Shown here: positions 26,969 to 35,368 of the stretch, piece after piece | Position numbering within the stretch: the first letter of the stretch is position 1 | Layout: each line of letters begins with the position of its first letter | Assembly: GCA_017308595.1 (NCBI GenBank) | Contig: JAFKER010000019.1 | Span: 1 to 64,000, forward strand | Reading direction: 5' to 3' | DNA from: Afipia sp. | Lineage (GTDB): Bacteria; Pseudomonadota; Alphaproteobacteria; Rhizobiales; Xanthobacteraceae | Length of the DNA stretch: 64,000 bases | Translations under genes and position numbers: made by a program | The notes under the pieces: generated by a model | Told to the model about the DNA's origin: nothing | Database searches by the model: none | What the model saw: only the letters and a program-made list of their open reading frames with translations

Positions 26969-27699
26969 GTGCGGTTTCCACCAAACAGTCTGATCAACAC
27001 GTCACTCAGAAGGATGTATATGCCGATGGCGCAAAGCCCCGCGGTGACCCACAGCGGCGTCTGAAAATTGGCTGCAATCGCATACATCGCGAGCATCGCC
27101 CAGATCACCAGCAGCACGATATTCAATCCGCGAAACCGTGTCGTGCGCAGAGGATGCATCACGTTGAACGGCACAAAGGTCAGCACCACAAGGATCGCCA
27201 GCGCGATGCTGCCGATCGCCGCCGGAGGCTTCAGGAGGAACAGATAGAATGCGGCTCCATTCCACAATGCCGGAAAACCGCGAAAATGATTGTCGTCGGT
27301 TTTCATCCGCCGGTCGGAAAAATACAGCGCGCCTGAAATCACAATAGCCCCGCCGAGCAGCGGTGTTGCCAGCGGGATCAGCAAGCCGCTGGCGGTGATC
27401 GCATAGGCAGGCACAAAGACGTAGGTGAGAAAATCAACCACCAGGTCGAGCGTATCGCCGGACCAGTTCGGCAGGACATCGCCGACCTTTAGCTTGCGCG
27501 CCAACGGTCCATCGAGACCGTCCACAAGCAGTGCCAGCCCGAGCCAGCCGAACATGGCTGCCCAATGCTCCCTCACCGCCTCCAGCATTGCGATCAGCGC
27601 GATCGCGCCGCCCAGCGCCGTGAAAATATGAACGCCAAATGCGCGCATGCGCGTGGTGGCGGGAAACGGGGGCTGGTCTTGCGGGCCGGGCTCACTCAT
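26965..27699 (-). CDS. pcs: Phosphatidylcholine synthase
   Basis: Pcs joins choline to CDP-diacylglycerol in the inner membrane, making phosphatidylcholine in one step. The 244-residue protein has about eight hydrophobic segments. Its CDP-alcohol phosphotransferase motif is D-G-L-D-G-P-L-A-R followed by G-D-T-L-D-L-V-V-D-F at about residues 60-93. The intervening K-L-K-V-G-D-V-L-P-N-W-S is characteristic of Pcs as opposed to other family members. Phosphatidylcholine is usual in rhizobia and relatives. The gene precedes terC in a two-gene unit. Confidence 0.9.
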   Translation of the reverse strand: MSEPGPQDQPPFPATTRMRAFGVHIFTALGGAIALIAMLEAVREHWAAMFGWLGLALLVDGLDGPLARKLKVGDVLPNWSGDTLDLVVDFLTYVFVPAYAITASGLLIPLATPLLGGAIVISGALYFSDRRMKTDDNHFRGFPALWNGAAFYLFLLKPPAAIGSIALAILVVLTFVPFNVMHPLRTTRFRGLNIVLLVIWAMLAMYAIAANFQTPLWVTAGLCAIGIYILLSDVLIRLFGGNRT

Positions 27700-27851
27700 A
27701 TGCAGCCGTCACTAACAGGATTCCCGGCATTTTGTATACGCGGGAAGCTTTTCAATGTGACAAAGCGGAGCTGGATTTGCCTTAAATGTCCGCCACAATG
27801 ACAACCTGAAATCCATTGTGACACTTCAAAATTCCGGCGATAGATAGTCCC

Positions 27852-29048
27852 ATGACCACGTCCCCGTCCGCTTCGCAGATTCACCAGGCCGCCGTCGTCG
27901 GTGGTGGCCCCGCCGGCCTCGCAACAGCGATTGCGCTGGCTCAGGCGGGTGTCGATACCGTCCTGATCGCGCGGCGTTCTCCCTATGCCGATAACCGGAC
28001 CACGGCCCTGCTCGGCGGCTCGGTGGATTTTCTGGACTCGCTCGGCGTCTGGCCGCGTTGCAGCGCCGATGCGGCGGCTTTGAGCACAATGCGCCTCGTG
28101 GACGATACGCACCGCCTGATCCGTTCGCCGGAGGTGAAATTCTCCTCGGACGAGATCGGCATGGAGGCGTTCGGATACAACATCGAGAACCGTCTTCTGA
28201 TGGTCGCGATGGAATCTCGCGCAGCGGAACTGTCGAATCTCACACGTATCGACGACGAGGCCCAATCGGTCAGCGCCGGCGAAGTGTCAGTGACGGTCAT
28301 CACGAAGCAGGGACAATCGCTGACAGCAGCCCTCGTGATCGGCGCCGATGGACGGCATTCCCTGTGCCGTGAAACAGCAGGCATCGGTGTCAAACGGCGC
28401 GATCTCGGTCAATCGGCTTTGACGCTCAACGTGACGCATACGCGTCCCCATGGGAACTGCTCGACCGAATTCCATACCGAGTCCGGCCCCTGCGTATTCG
28501 TGCCGCTGCCCGGCAACCGAGCCAGCATCGTCTGGGTGGTCAGGCCGGACGAAGCCGCGCGCTTGCAGGCCCTGGATGATGACGCCCTCGCCCTCGCCGC
28601 CGAAAAACAATCGCATTCGATCTTCGGCAAGCTGACCGTCGCGCCGGGGCGCCATGTGTTTCCGCTGGCCATCGAAAACCCGGATACGCTCGCGGCAAAG
28701 CGCATCGCGCTGGTCGGCGAAGCCGCGCATGTGCTGCCGCCGATCGGCGCGCAGGGTCTCAATATGGGTTTGCGCGATGCCGCTGACCTTGCCGAGACGG
28801 TGCGCGACGCGCTGTTGATGGGGAACGATCCCGGCGGCGAAGCCGTGCTGCAACATTATGCGCGGGCGCGGCGCGCCGACGTATTCAGCCGCACGTTCGC
28901 GGTGGATATGGCGAACCGCACCCTGCTCAGCGACTTCCTGCCCGCGCAGTCGCTGCGTGCGGCCGGAATGCATCTTCTGGATCGCGTCGGGCCGATCCGC
29001 CGTCTTGCGATGCGCGAGGGGCTGTCGCCGTCGTGGCGCGGGCGATAG
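27852..29048 (+). CDS. UbiH/UbiF family FAD-dependent hydroxylase
   Basis: This 398-residue class A flavin monooxygenase has an N-terminal Rossmann motif V-V-G-G-G-P-A-G-L-A-T near residue 15, the middle G-A-D-G-R-H-S-L-C-R-E-T (DG motif) near 164, and the C-terminal L-V-G-E-A-A-H-V-L-P-P-I-G-A-Q-G-L-N-M-G-L-R-D (GD motif) near 280. The last block is diagnostic for ubiquinone-pathway ring hydroxylases. Which ring position it hydroxylates is not visible; alphaproteobacterial UbiL/UbiM-like activity is possible. Confidence 0.88.
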   Translation: MTTSPSASQIHQAAVVGGGPAGLATAIALAQAGVDTVLIARRSPYADNRTTALLGGSVDFLDSLGVWPRCSADAAALSTMRLVDDTHRLIRSPEVKFSSDEIGMEAFGYNIENRLLMVAMESRAAELSNLTRIDDEAQSVSAGEVSVTVITKQGQSLTAALVIGADGRHSLCRETAGIGVKRRDLGQSALTLNVTHTRPHGNCSTEFHTESGPCVFVPLPGNRASIVWVVRPDEAARLQALDDDALALAAEKQSHSIFGKLTVAPGRHVFPLAIENPDTLAAKRIALVGEAAHVLPPIGAQGLNMGLRDAADLAETVRDALLMGNDPGGEAVLQHYARARRADVFSRTFAVDMANRTLLSDFLPAQSLRAAGMHLLDRVGPIRRLAMREGLSPSWRGR

Positions 29049-29051
29049 GCT

Positions 29052-30005
29052 TTACGGGAAGACGATCACACCTGTCTTGATCATCCACATCACGCTGGTC
29101 AGCGTCACCACGGATACGAACGTGCCAACCAGCACCAGTGTCGATGAGGGTTCGATCCAGGTATTGTACTGACGCGCGATCACGAACACGTTCAATGCAG
29201 GCGGCAGCGATGCCAACAGCAACGCCGTCGCGGCCCATGCCGGTGGAAACGGTCCCAGCAGGACGAGCAAGCCGGCCACGATAAGCGGATGCACGATCAA
29301 TTTCACGACGATAATGCCGGGCACTTCCCACGGCACGCGCTCGAACGGGCGCAGCGCCACGGTAACGCCGAGTGCGAACAGAGCGACAGGCGCAGCGGCG
29401 CTCTGCAGGAACTGGAACATATTGTCGAGTCCGGTCGGCACCGGCACATGCAGCGCCGCGACCAGCACACCGAAGTACGACGCAACGATCAGGGGATGAA
29501 ACAGGATCTGTTTCGCGACCAGCAGAATGGTGGGCAGCAGCGGACGTTTCTTCCCGTCGGTCAGCACCATGAGAAGCGGCGCGGCGGTGAACAGGAAGAT
29601 GGTATCGAAGCAGAAGATCAGCGCGACCGGCGCGGTCGCCTTCGCGCCCAGTGTCGCGAGCGCCAAGCCCGGCCCCATATAACCGATATTGCCATAGCCG
29701 CCGCCGAGACCCGCCATCGCGGACTCGCGGGTCGATAGCCTGGCGATGTATTTCACGCCGAACATCGAGATGAAGAACGCGCTCGCGGTCGCAAGCGTGG
29801 TCGCAATCACGAAGGGCGGATTGTTCAGTTCTTCGAGCGGCGTCCTTGCAAGCGTTCTAAAGAACAGCGCGGGCAACGAGACGTAGAGGAGGAAGAAATT
29901 CATCCATTCCAGGCCCGCTTCCGGCAGTTTTTTGTATTTGCCGCAGGCATAGCCAATGAAGATCAGCCCGAAATACGGCAGCGCGAGATTCAGGACGTCG
30001 ATCAT
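29052..30005 (-). CDS. AEC family transporter (auxin efflux carrier-like)
   Basis: This 317-residue protein has about ten membrane helices in two halves with a short central loop (T-D-G-K-K-R-P). It shows family features such as G-G-G-Y-G-N-I-G-Y-M-G-P near residue 100 and N-V-F-V-I-A-R-Q-Y near 275. AEC proteins export or exchange small organic anions such as malate or malonate. The substrate cannot be told from sequence. Its end is three bases from the ubiH-like gene end, a tight convergent pair. Confidence 0.87.
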   Translation of the reverse strand: MIDVLNLALPYFGLIFIGYACGKYKKLPEAGLEWMNFFLLYVSLPALFFRTLARTPLEELNNPPFVIATTLATASAFFISMFGVKYIARLSTRESAMAGLGGGYGNIGYMGPGLALATLGAKATAPVALIFCFDTIFLFTAAPLLMVLTDGKKRPLLPTILLVAKQILFHPLIVASYFGVLVAALHVPVPTGLDNMFQFLQSAAAPVALFALGVTVALRPFERVPWEVPGIIVVKLIVHPLIVAGLLVLLGPFPPAWAATALLLASLPPALNVFVIARQYNTWIEPSSTLVLVGTFVSVVTLTSVMWMIKTGVIVFP

Positions 30006-30129
30006 GAGGATATGCTTAGTGTCCCGGGACTTTACCGAAAAACGGCTCCCGTGCAGGGGTGCCCTTCGCAGGGCGGATTTGCCTTATATCCCCTAGCATC
30101 GGCCACAATCATGGTCTATTCGACGGAGG

Positions 30130-30462
30130 ATGATAAAAGCGCGAACCGCCAAATTTCAGATCGGCCAGATCGTCCGCCACCGGATATTCTCTTTCCGTGG
30201 CGTGATTTACGATATCGATCCGGTATTCAACAATACCGAGGAATGGTGGCTGTCGATTCCCGAGGAGATGCGTCCTCACAAGGATCAGCCGTTTTATCAT
30301 CTGCTGGCCGAGAATTCCGAATCCGAATACGTCGCCTACGTTTCGGAACAGAACCTGTTGCCCGACGAGTCCGGGGAGCCGATCCGGCATTCGCAGGTCG
30401 CGGAGATTTTCATCAAGGACAAATCCGGCAGCTACCGGCCGCGCAATCCATCGCTGAATTGA
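30130..30462 (+). CDS. hspQ: Heat shock protein HspQ (YccV-like, hemimethylated-DNA-binding fold)
   Basis: This 110-residue protein matches HspQ: F-Q-I-G-Q-I-V-R-H-R-I-F-S-F-R-G-V-I-Y-D near the start, E-E-W-W-L-S-I-P, and Q-P-F-Y-H-L-L-A-E with V-S-E-Q-N-L-L-P-D. In enterobacteria HspQ enhances Lon protease and was first noted for binding hemimethylated DNA and affecting DnaA. The only reasonable ATG (30130) directly abuts a GGAGG, leaving no normal spacer, which is unusual. Confidence 0.88.
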   Translation: MIKARTAKFQIGQIVRHRIFSFRGVIYDIDPVFNNTEEWWLSIPEEMRPHKDQPFYHLLAENSESEYVAYVSEQNLLPDESGEPIRHSQVAEIFIKDKSGSYRPRNPSLN

Positions 30463-30472
30463 CGAATACGGC

Positions 30473-30673
30473 CTAGGCGGGTTTGCGCCCGTCCCTCTCC
30501 TTGACCATTGCCTCAAGCTCTTCCGTCTGCTGCGCGATGCGGTCAGCGTTGCGTTCTTCATTCTGGCCGCCCGACACCGCCGCCGCCTGCTCGATCAGCT
30601 GCCGGATATTGTCGCGCGCGATCGCGATGCGGTCTTCAAGATCAGGCAGCGAGAGTGCACTGTAATCGGACAT
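30473..30673 (-). CDS. Small conserved-type protein, 66 aa, helical
   Basis: ATG at 30673 is preceded by GGAGAC at a normal distance. The product is short, charged and predicted helical (R-I-A-I-A-R-D-N-I-R-Q-L-I-E-Q-A-A then E-E-L-E-A-M-V-K-E-R), consistent with a coiled coil. No domain was recognised. It converges on hspQ with 10 bp between stops. Confidence 0.6.
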   Translation of the reverse strand: MSDYSALSLPDLEDRIAIARDNIRQLIEQAAAVSGGQNEERNADRIAQQTEELEAMVKERDGRKPA

Positions 30674-30768
30674 GACGCGGTGTCTCCTTGCGCAAAACCT
30701 TTGGATATCGCGGCCCATCTGAGCCGCGTCCCGATAATAGCATAGAGCGCATTTTGCTCCGCTTGATG

Positions 30769-30799
30769 CAAAACAAAAAGGCGCGCATCGCTGCGCGCC
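30769..30799 (-). terminator. Intrinsic terminator of the IalB-like gene
   Basis: On the minus strand GGCGCGC-AGCGAT-GCGCGCC is followed by TTTTTGTTTT. It lies 25 bp beyond the stop of the IalB-like gene. Stem and T-run are both strong. Confidence 0.9.
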
Positions 30800-30823
30800 T
30801 TTCCGGATTTTACGAAGACCGCG

Positions 30824-31609
30824 TTACTTCGCGGCGGGATTGGCGGGCGGAGCCGCGTTTTCCAGCTTCTGGCGGGCTTCCGCCGCGCGCTTCTGCAGTT
30901 CTTCCTGCAGCTTCTTCTGGGTTTCCTCGAACACCTTCGGATCGGTCGGCGGGCCGTCATAGGCCTTGGCGAACTCGGCGAGCGGAAGCGCCAGCGTCAG
31001 CGGCGCACCATTGGCATTGATCGCCTGCACGACAAGGTTCTGGCCCTTCTTCATCTGGCCGAGCAGATCGGCGCTCACCTCGTAGTCCGACATGCAGCCG
31101 TTGGCGAAGCAGATCACGTAGGGGCTCTGCAGCGGCGCGTTCTGATCGACGATGATGCGAGTGCCGTGAACAAGCTGCATGCCGAGCGGCAGGGTCACAC
31201 GCAGAAGCTTCTTCGGCTCGCCTTCCGGCTCGATGATGACGGCAGCCACCACAGGCTGGCCGGATTCAATGCGTCCGTCCTTGCCGGTGAAGCAGACCTG
31301 CTTGGCATTGGCGTCCTGGCCCTTCATGCAGAACTTGGTCCAGGGCTGATAGATCAGCTGGACCTGCTGCTCCGCAGGAGCCTGCTGCGGGGCGGCAGCG
31401 GCCGGAGCCTGCTGGGCGGCGGCCGGAGCCTGAGCCTTTGGGGCAGCTTTCGGAGCGGCCTTCGGTGCAGCCTTCGGAGCCGGTGCGCCGGGAGCAGGAG
31501 CCTGGGCCTGAACAGAAACGGTCGCAGCGGCCAAAAAGGCGCTGGCGGTTAAAGCGGCGAACACCCGGCCGCGCGGCATAACCTGCGCGGACAAGACACG
31601 GAAATTCAT
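30824..31609 (-). CDS. Invasion-associated locus B (IalB) family periplasmic protein
   Basis: This 261-residue protein has an export signal (residues 1-36, ending S-V-Q-A-Q-A). A low-complexity Pro/Ala/Lys linker follows (A-P-K-A-A repeated, then A-P-A-A-A-Q-Q), to about residue 80. The IalB domain starts at W-T-K-F-C-M-K-G and includes paired cysteines (F-C, V-C-F, I-C-F, G-C-M-S) that probably form disulfides. IalB was named for erythrocyte invasion in Bartonella but is common in free-living relatives, where its role is not known. Its C-terminus is a charged helix. It has its own terminator. Confidence 0.87.
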   Translation of the reverse strand: MNFRVLSAQVMPRGRVFAALTASAFLAAATVSVQAQAPAPGAPAPKAAPKAAPKAAPKAQAPAAAQQAPAAAAPQQAPAEQQVQLIYQPWTKFCMKGQDANAKQVCFTGKDGRIESGQPVVAAVIIEPEGEPKKLLRVTLPLGMQLVHGTRIIVDQNAPLQSPYVICFANGCMSDYEVSADLLGQMKKGQNLVVQAINANGAPLTLALPLAEFAKAYDGPPTDPKVFEETQKKLQEELQKRAAEARQKLENAAPPANPAAK

Positions 31610-31835
31610 TGTGGAAAACCCTTTCTGAACCTTAACGCCCGGTCCCACGCGGGGCGCGGATGCCTGTTTGTTCGGCGGCTGTCTCGGAGCCAAATAAGGC
31701 GGATACGTGACAGACCGCGCAGCCCTCCTCGAAGTGCCCGCTTTCAATACAACGGCAGGCGAAAAGATCAATGCCAACAGTGATATTTGCGGGTCGCAAC
31801 CCGCAATATCAGCGTCCGTCGTGGTAAATTTCGGT

Positions 31836-33719
31836 GTGAGGTCCGCCGAATCAAACGCCACGTCACGCCCGCTGCGCCGCAGCGCATGGACGGCTGCGTG
31901 CAAACTCCGCATTTTGGTCCTTGCCGCGTCCATGCTGGCGGCCACGCAGATGGCGGCCCAGCCAGCGGCTGTTCCCGCTCACGGCATTGCCATGCACGGC
32001 ACCCCGGCGCTGCCTGCGGGGTTTGCCAACATGCCTTATGCCAATCCGGGCGCACCGAAAGGCGGCCGGATCATCTTTGGCCTGCTCGGCGCCTTCGACA
32101 GCCTCAATCCTTTCATCGTGAAAGGGCTCGCCGTTCAGCAGGTACGTGGCTACGTCATCGAAAGCCTGATGGCGCGCGGCAATGACGAGCCCTTCACGCT
32201 CTATGGCCTGCTGGCGGAAACCCTGGAAACCAACGCCGAGCGAAGCTACGTCACTTTCCATCTCAACCCACGCGCGAAATTCTCAGACGGCAAGCCGGTG
32301 CTGGCCGACGATGTGCTGTTTTCCTGGCAGCTGATGCGGGACAAGGGCCGGCCCAATCACCGGCTCTATTACGCCAAGGTCGAAAAAGCCGAGGCACTGG
32401 ACGATCGCACGGTGCGGTTTGATTTTGGCGGCGCAAACGACCGCGAACTGCCGCTGATCCTCGGCCTGATGCCGATCTTCCCCAGACATGCCATCGATGT
32501 CAGCACCTTCGAGGAGACCTCCCTCACCGGTCCCATCGGCTCCGGCCCCTACCGGGTCACCGGCGTCCGCGCAGGCGCAAGCGTGAGCCTGACCCGCAAT
32601 CCGGATTACTGGGGCCGCGATCTGCCGATCAATCGAGGCATGTGGAATTTCGACGAGGTCCGGCTGGACTATTATCGCGAGGCCAATGGCGCGTTCGAAG
32701 CTTTCAAGCGCGGGCTCTATGACTTTCGCATCGAGAATGAACCGCTGCGCTGGCATGAAGGCTACGACTTCGCCGCCGCCCGCAGCGGCGAGGTCATCCG
32801 CGAGGAAATCCGGCCGGGCACGCCGCAGCCGTCCGAATTCCTGGTGTTCAACACCCGCAAGCCGGTGTTTGCGGACATCCGCGTGCGGCAGGCGCTGACG
32901 CTGCTGTTCGATTTCGAATGGGTCAACCGCAATTACTTCTTCGGGCTGTACGGACGCAGCGCCGGTTTCTTCGCCGGCTCCGACCTGTCCGCCTACACCC
33001 GCCCTGCGGATGCGCGCGAAAAGGCGCTGCTCGCGCCCTATACCGCCGATATTCGTCCCGACATCATGGACGGCAGCTATCGCCTGCCCGTCACCGATGC
33101 ATCGGGCCGCGATCGCGTGACGCTGCGCGCTGCGCTCACGCTGCTCGCGCAGGCCGGATACCAGCTCGATGGCACCGTGCTGCGCCGAAAGGGTACGCGC
33201 GACCCGTTGACCTTTGAAATTCTTGTCACAACGCGCGATCAGGAACGCATTGCACTGGCTTACCAGCGCGACCTCAAGCGCGCGGGCATCACGGCATCGG
33301 TGCGCGCGGTCGACGCCGTCCAGTTCGACCAGCGCAGGCTCGCTTTCGAATTCGACATGATCCAGAACCGCTGGGACCAGTCGCTGTCGCCCGGCAACGA
33401 GCAGGCCTTCTACTGGGGCAGCGCCGCTGCCGATAATCCGGGCACACGCAACTACATGGGCGCGAAATCTCCCGCCATCGACGCGATGATCGCGGCCCTG
33501 CTCGAAGCGCGCGAGCGGACCGATTTCGTGCCCGCAGTGCGGGCGCTGGACCGGGCGCTGATTGCAGGTTTCTACGCAATTCCGCTTTATAACCACCAGC
33601 AGCAATGGCTCGCGCGGTGGAATCGGATAGAACGCCCTAAGACGACCGCGCTCACCGGCTCCTTGCCGGAAACGTGGTGGCAAAAATCCGGCGTCAAACA
33701 GCCAGCGGCAAAACACTGA
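31836..33719 (+). CDS. Extracellular solute-binding protein, family 5 (YejA-like)
   Basis: This protein of about 627 residues is a periplasmic peptide-binding component of the SBP_bac_5 / YejA type. After a signal sequence (L-R-I-L-V-L-A-A-S-M-L-A-A) it shows G-M-(A)-x..P-Y-A-N-P-G-A-P-K-G-G, then L-N-P-F-I-V-K-G and F-S-D-G-K-P-V-L-A-D-D-V, all family blocks. The start is uncertain: an in-frame GTG lies at 31707 and another at 31836; the latter gives a sensible leader. No permease or ATPase gene is adjacent, so partners must be elsewhere. Confidence 0.82.
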   Translation: MRSAESNATSRPLRRSAWTAACKLRILVLAASMLAATQMAAQPAAVPAHGIAMHGTPALPAGFANMPYANPGAPKGGRIIFGLLGAFDSLNPFIVKGLAVQQVRGYVIESLMARGNDEPFTLYGLLAETLETNAERSYVTFHLNPRAKFSDGKPVLADDVLFSWQLMRDKGRPNHRLYYAKVEKAEALDDRTVRFDFGGANDRELPLILGLMPIFPRHAIDVSTFEETSLTGPIGSGPYRVTGVRAGASVSLTRNPDYWGRDLPINRGMWNFDEVRLDYYREANGAFEAFKRGLYDFRIENEPLRWHEGYDFAAARSGEVIREEIRPGTPQPSEFLVFNTRKPVFADIRVRQALTLLFDFEWVNRNYFFGLYGRSAGFFAGSDLSAYTRPADAREKALLAPYTADIRPDIMDGSYRLPVTDASGRDRVTLRAALTLLAQAGYQLDGTVLRRKGTRDPLTFEILVTTRDQERIALAYQRDLKRAGITASVRAVDAVQFDQRRLAFEFDMIQNRWDQSLSPGNEQAFYWGSAAADNPGTRNYMGAKSPAIDAMIAALLEARERTDFVPAVRALDRALIAGFYAIPLYNHQQQWLARWNRIERPKTTALTGSLPETWWQKSGVKQPAAKH

Positions 33720-33735
33720 GACCGAGAGCGAGACC

Positions 33736-35259
33736 TTGCAGATCGCGCCATCCTCCGCAGCAACCTCGTCCGGCCCGGCGCTGACGCTCGACGACCTGTT
33801 TCGCCGCACCGTGCTGCGCCAGCCCGACGCAGTCGCGTTGATCGACCCGCCAAACAAGCAACGCATCACCGGCGACACACCCCGGCAACTCACCTTTGCA
33901 CAGGCCGATCAGGCGATCTCCGCCGTTGCCGCGCGCTTTGCCGAGGCTGGACTGCCGCCGGGTTCTGTCATCGCCGTGCAGATGCCCAACACGGTCGAAT
34001 TCGTGGTGACCGTGTTGGCGGCGCTGCGCGCCGGCCTCGTGGTAGCACTGCTGCCGCAGCTCTGGCGGCAGTCGGAATTGACGATCGCGCTCAATCGCGT
34101 GGGCGCGCGCGCCTTCGCCGGCGTCGGCCGCATCGAGATCGTCGATCACGGCGAACTGGCGCTGCACGCCGCCGTCGAAGCCTTTTCGATCCGGCATGTG
34201 TTCGGCTTCGGAAAAAATCTGCCCGAAGGCATGGCGCCCCTGGAAATCGTCACCAGCGGCATGAACGGCTGGCTCCCGCCCGCGCCGCCAGACGCGCGCA
34301 AGCCCGCGATCATTTCGTTCGATGTCACGCCGGAAGGTTTCCGCGCGATCCCGCGCAATCACCTGCAACTCATCTCCGGCGGCATCGCGATCTTTCTGGA
34401 AGCCGGACTTCCGCAAGGCGCGCGGCTGCTCTCGTCAATCGCGCCTTGCTCCTTCGCCGGTTTTGTATCCTCGGTGGTGGCGTGGCTGCTGAGCGGCGGA
34501 TCGCTCGCGCTGCATCATCCGGCAGACCTGCAGGTTCTCGAAAGCCAGATCGTCGACGAGCATCATGACACGCTGATCGCGCCCGCGCCGCTGGCACTGC
34601 GGCTGGCGGAAAGCGGTACGCTGGCGCGGCCGCAGGTTTCAATCCGGCATGTGGTCGGCCTGTGGCGCACGCCGGACCGCGTTGCAGCCAGCAACGACTG
34701 GCAGGCCACCGGAACGACACTGACCGATGTCTATCTGTTCGGAGAAATCGGCCTGTTCGGCGCGCGGCGCGGCGACGACGGCGCACCCGCGCCCATCAGA
34801 CCGGGACCTTTCTCTGCGCCGCGCGGCGCGGCAAGTTCAAAGACCATCGGCGACATCATCGTCACGCCGAAAGGCACGCTTGCATTGCGCGGCGCGATGG
34901 TGCCGGTCGCAGCCTATCGCATTCCATCCGACGATCCGTTGAAGGAAGCCGCCGCTCCCGATTATGTCGACACCGGCTATGCCGTGCATGTTGATCGCGC
35001 AACGGGGAACATCAGCATCACAGCGCCACCTGTCGGCCTTGTCGGCGTCGGCGGCTATCGCTTTCTGGCGCAGGATCTCGAGCAGTGGGCCAAGCGCCTG
35101 AGCGCTGGCGCGATGCTGACCGCGTTGCCGGATCAACTCAACGGATTCCGTCTTGCCGGACGCGCCAGCGACAATAATCGCGCGCGCGAAGCCCTTGGCG
35201 AACTTGGCCTTAATCCACTGATGGTCGATGCATTTCGCGACCGCTCCACCGGAACTTGA
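33736..35259 (+). CDS. Degenerate adenylate-forming enzyme (AMP-binding family)
   Basis: This 507-residue protein has the N-terminal fold of acyl-CoA synthetases (L-T-F-A-Q-A-D-Q-A-I, then V-I-A-V-Q-M-P-N-T-V-E-F near residue 80). The phosphate-binding loop, normally T-S-G-T-T-G-x-P-K-G, is replaced by S-F-D-V-T-P-E-G-F-R near 195. A truncated C-terminal region includes G-D-I-I-V-T-P-K-G-T and a G-V-G-G-Y-R-F in place of a lid motif. Normal ATP-dependent activity is therefore doubtful. It starts with TTG, 16 bp after the binding-protein gene, so co-transcription is likely. Confidence 0.75.
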   Translation: MQIAPSSAATSSGPALTLDDLFRRTVLRQPDAVALIDPPNKQRITGDTPRQLTFAQADQAISAVAARFAEAGLPPGSVIAVQMPNTVEFVVTVLAALRAGLVVALLPQLWRQSELTIALNRVGARAFAGVGRIEIVDHGELALHAAVEAFSIRHVFGFGKNLPEGMAPLEIVTSGMNGWLPPAPPDARKPAIISFDVTPEGFRAIPRNHLQLISGGIAIFLEAGLPQGARLLSSIAPCSFAGFVSSVVAWLLSGGSLALHHPADLQVLESQIVDEHHDTLIAPAPLALRLAESGTLARPQVSIRHVVGLWRTPDRVAASNDWQATGTTLTDVYLFGEIGLFGARRGDDGAPAPIRPGPFSAPRGAASSKTIGDIIVTPKGTLALRGAMVPVAAYRIPSDDPLKEAAAPDYVDTGYAVHVDRATGNISITAPPVGLVGVGGYRFLAQDLEQWAKRLSAGAMLTALPDQLNGFRLAGRASDNNRAREALGELGLNPLMVDAFRDRSTGT

Positions 35260-35368
35260 ATCCCGGTTTTCATCGGTTGCATTGACCTGCCATTAAGAGG
35301 CGTGGCGCTAGGATTTGCTTGACGCCGACACGTTCGGCGAACAGCAATTCCTGAGAGTTTGCAGCATC

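Noticed and set aside
30012-30476. 154-codon plus-strand frame overlapping hspQ
   Set aside because: It is out of frame with HspQ, which is a clear family match.
32283-33893. 536-codon minus-strand frame opposite the binding-protein gene
   Set aside because: The plus strand encodes a clear family-5 binding protein; the minus frame has no domain and crosses two genes.
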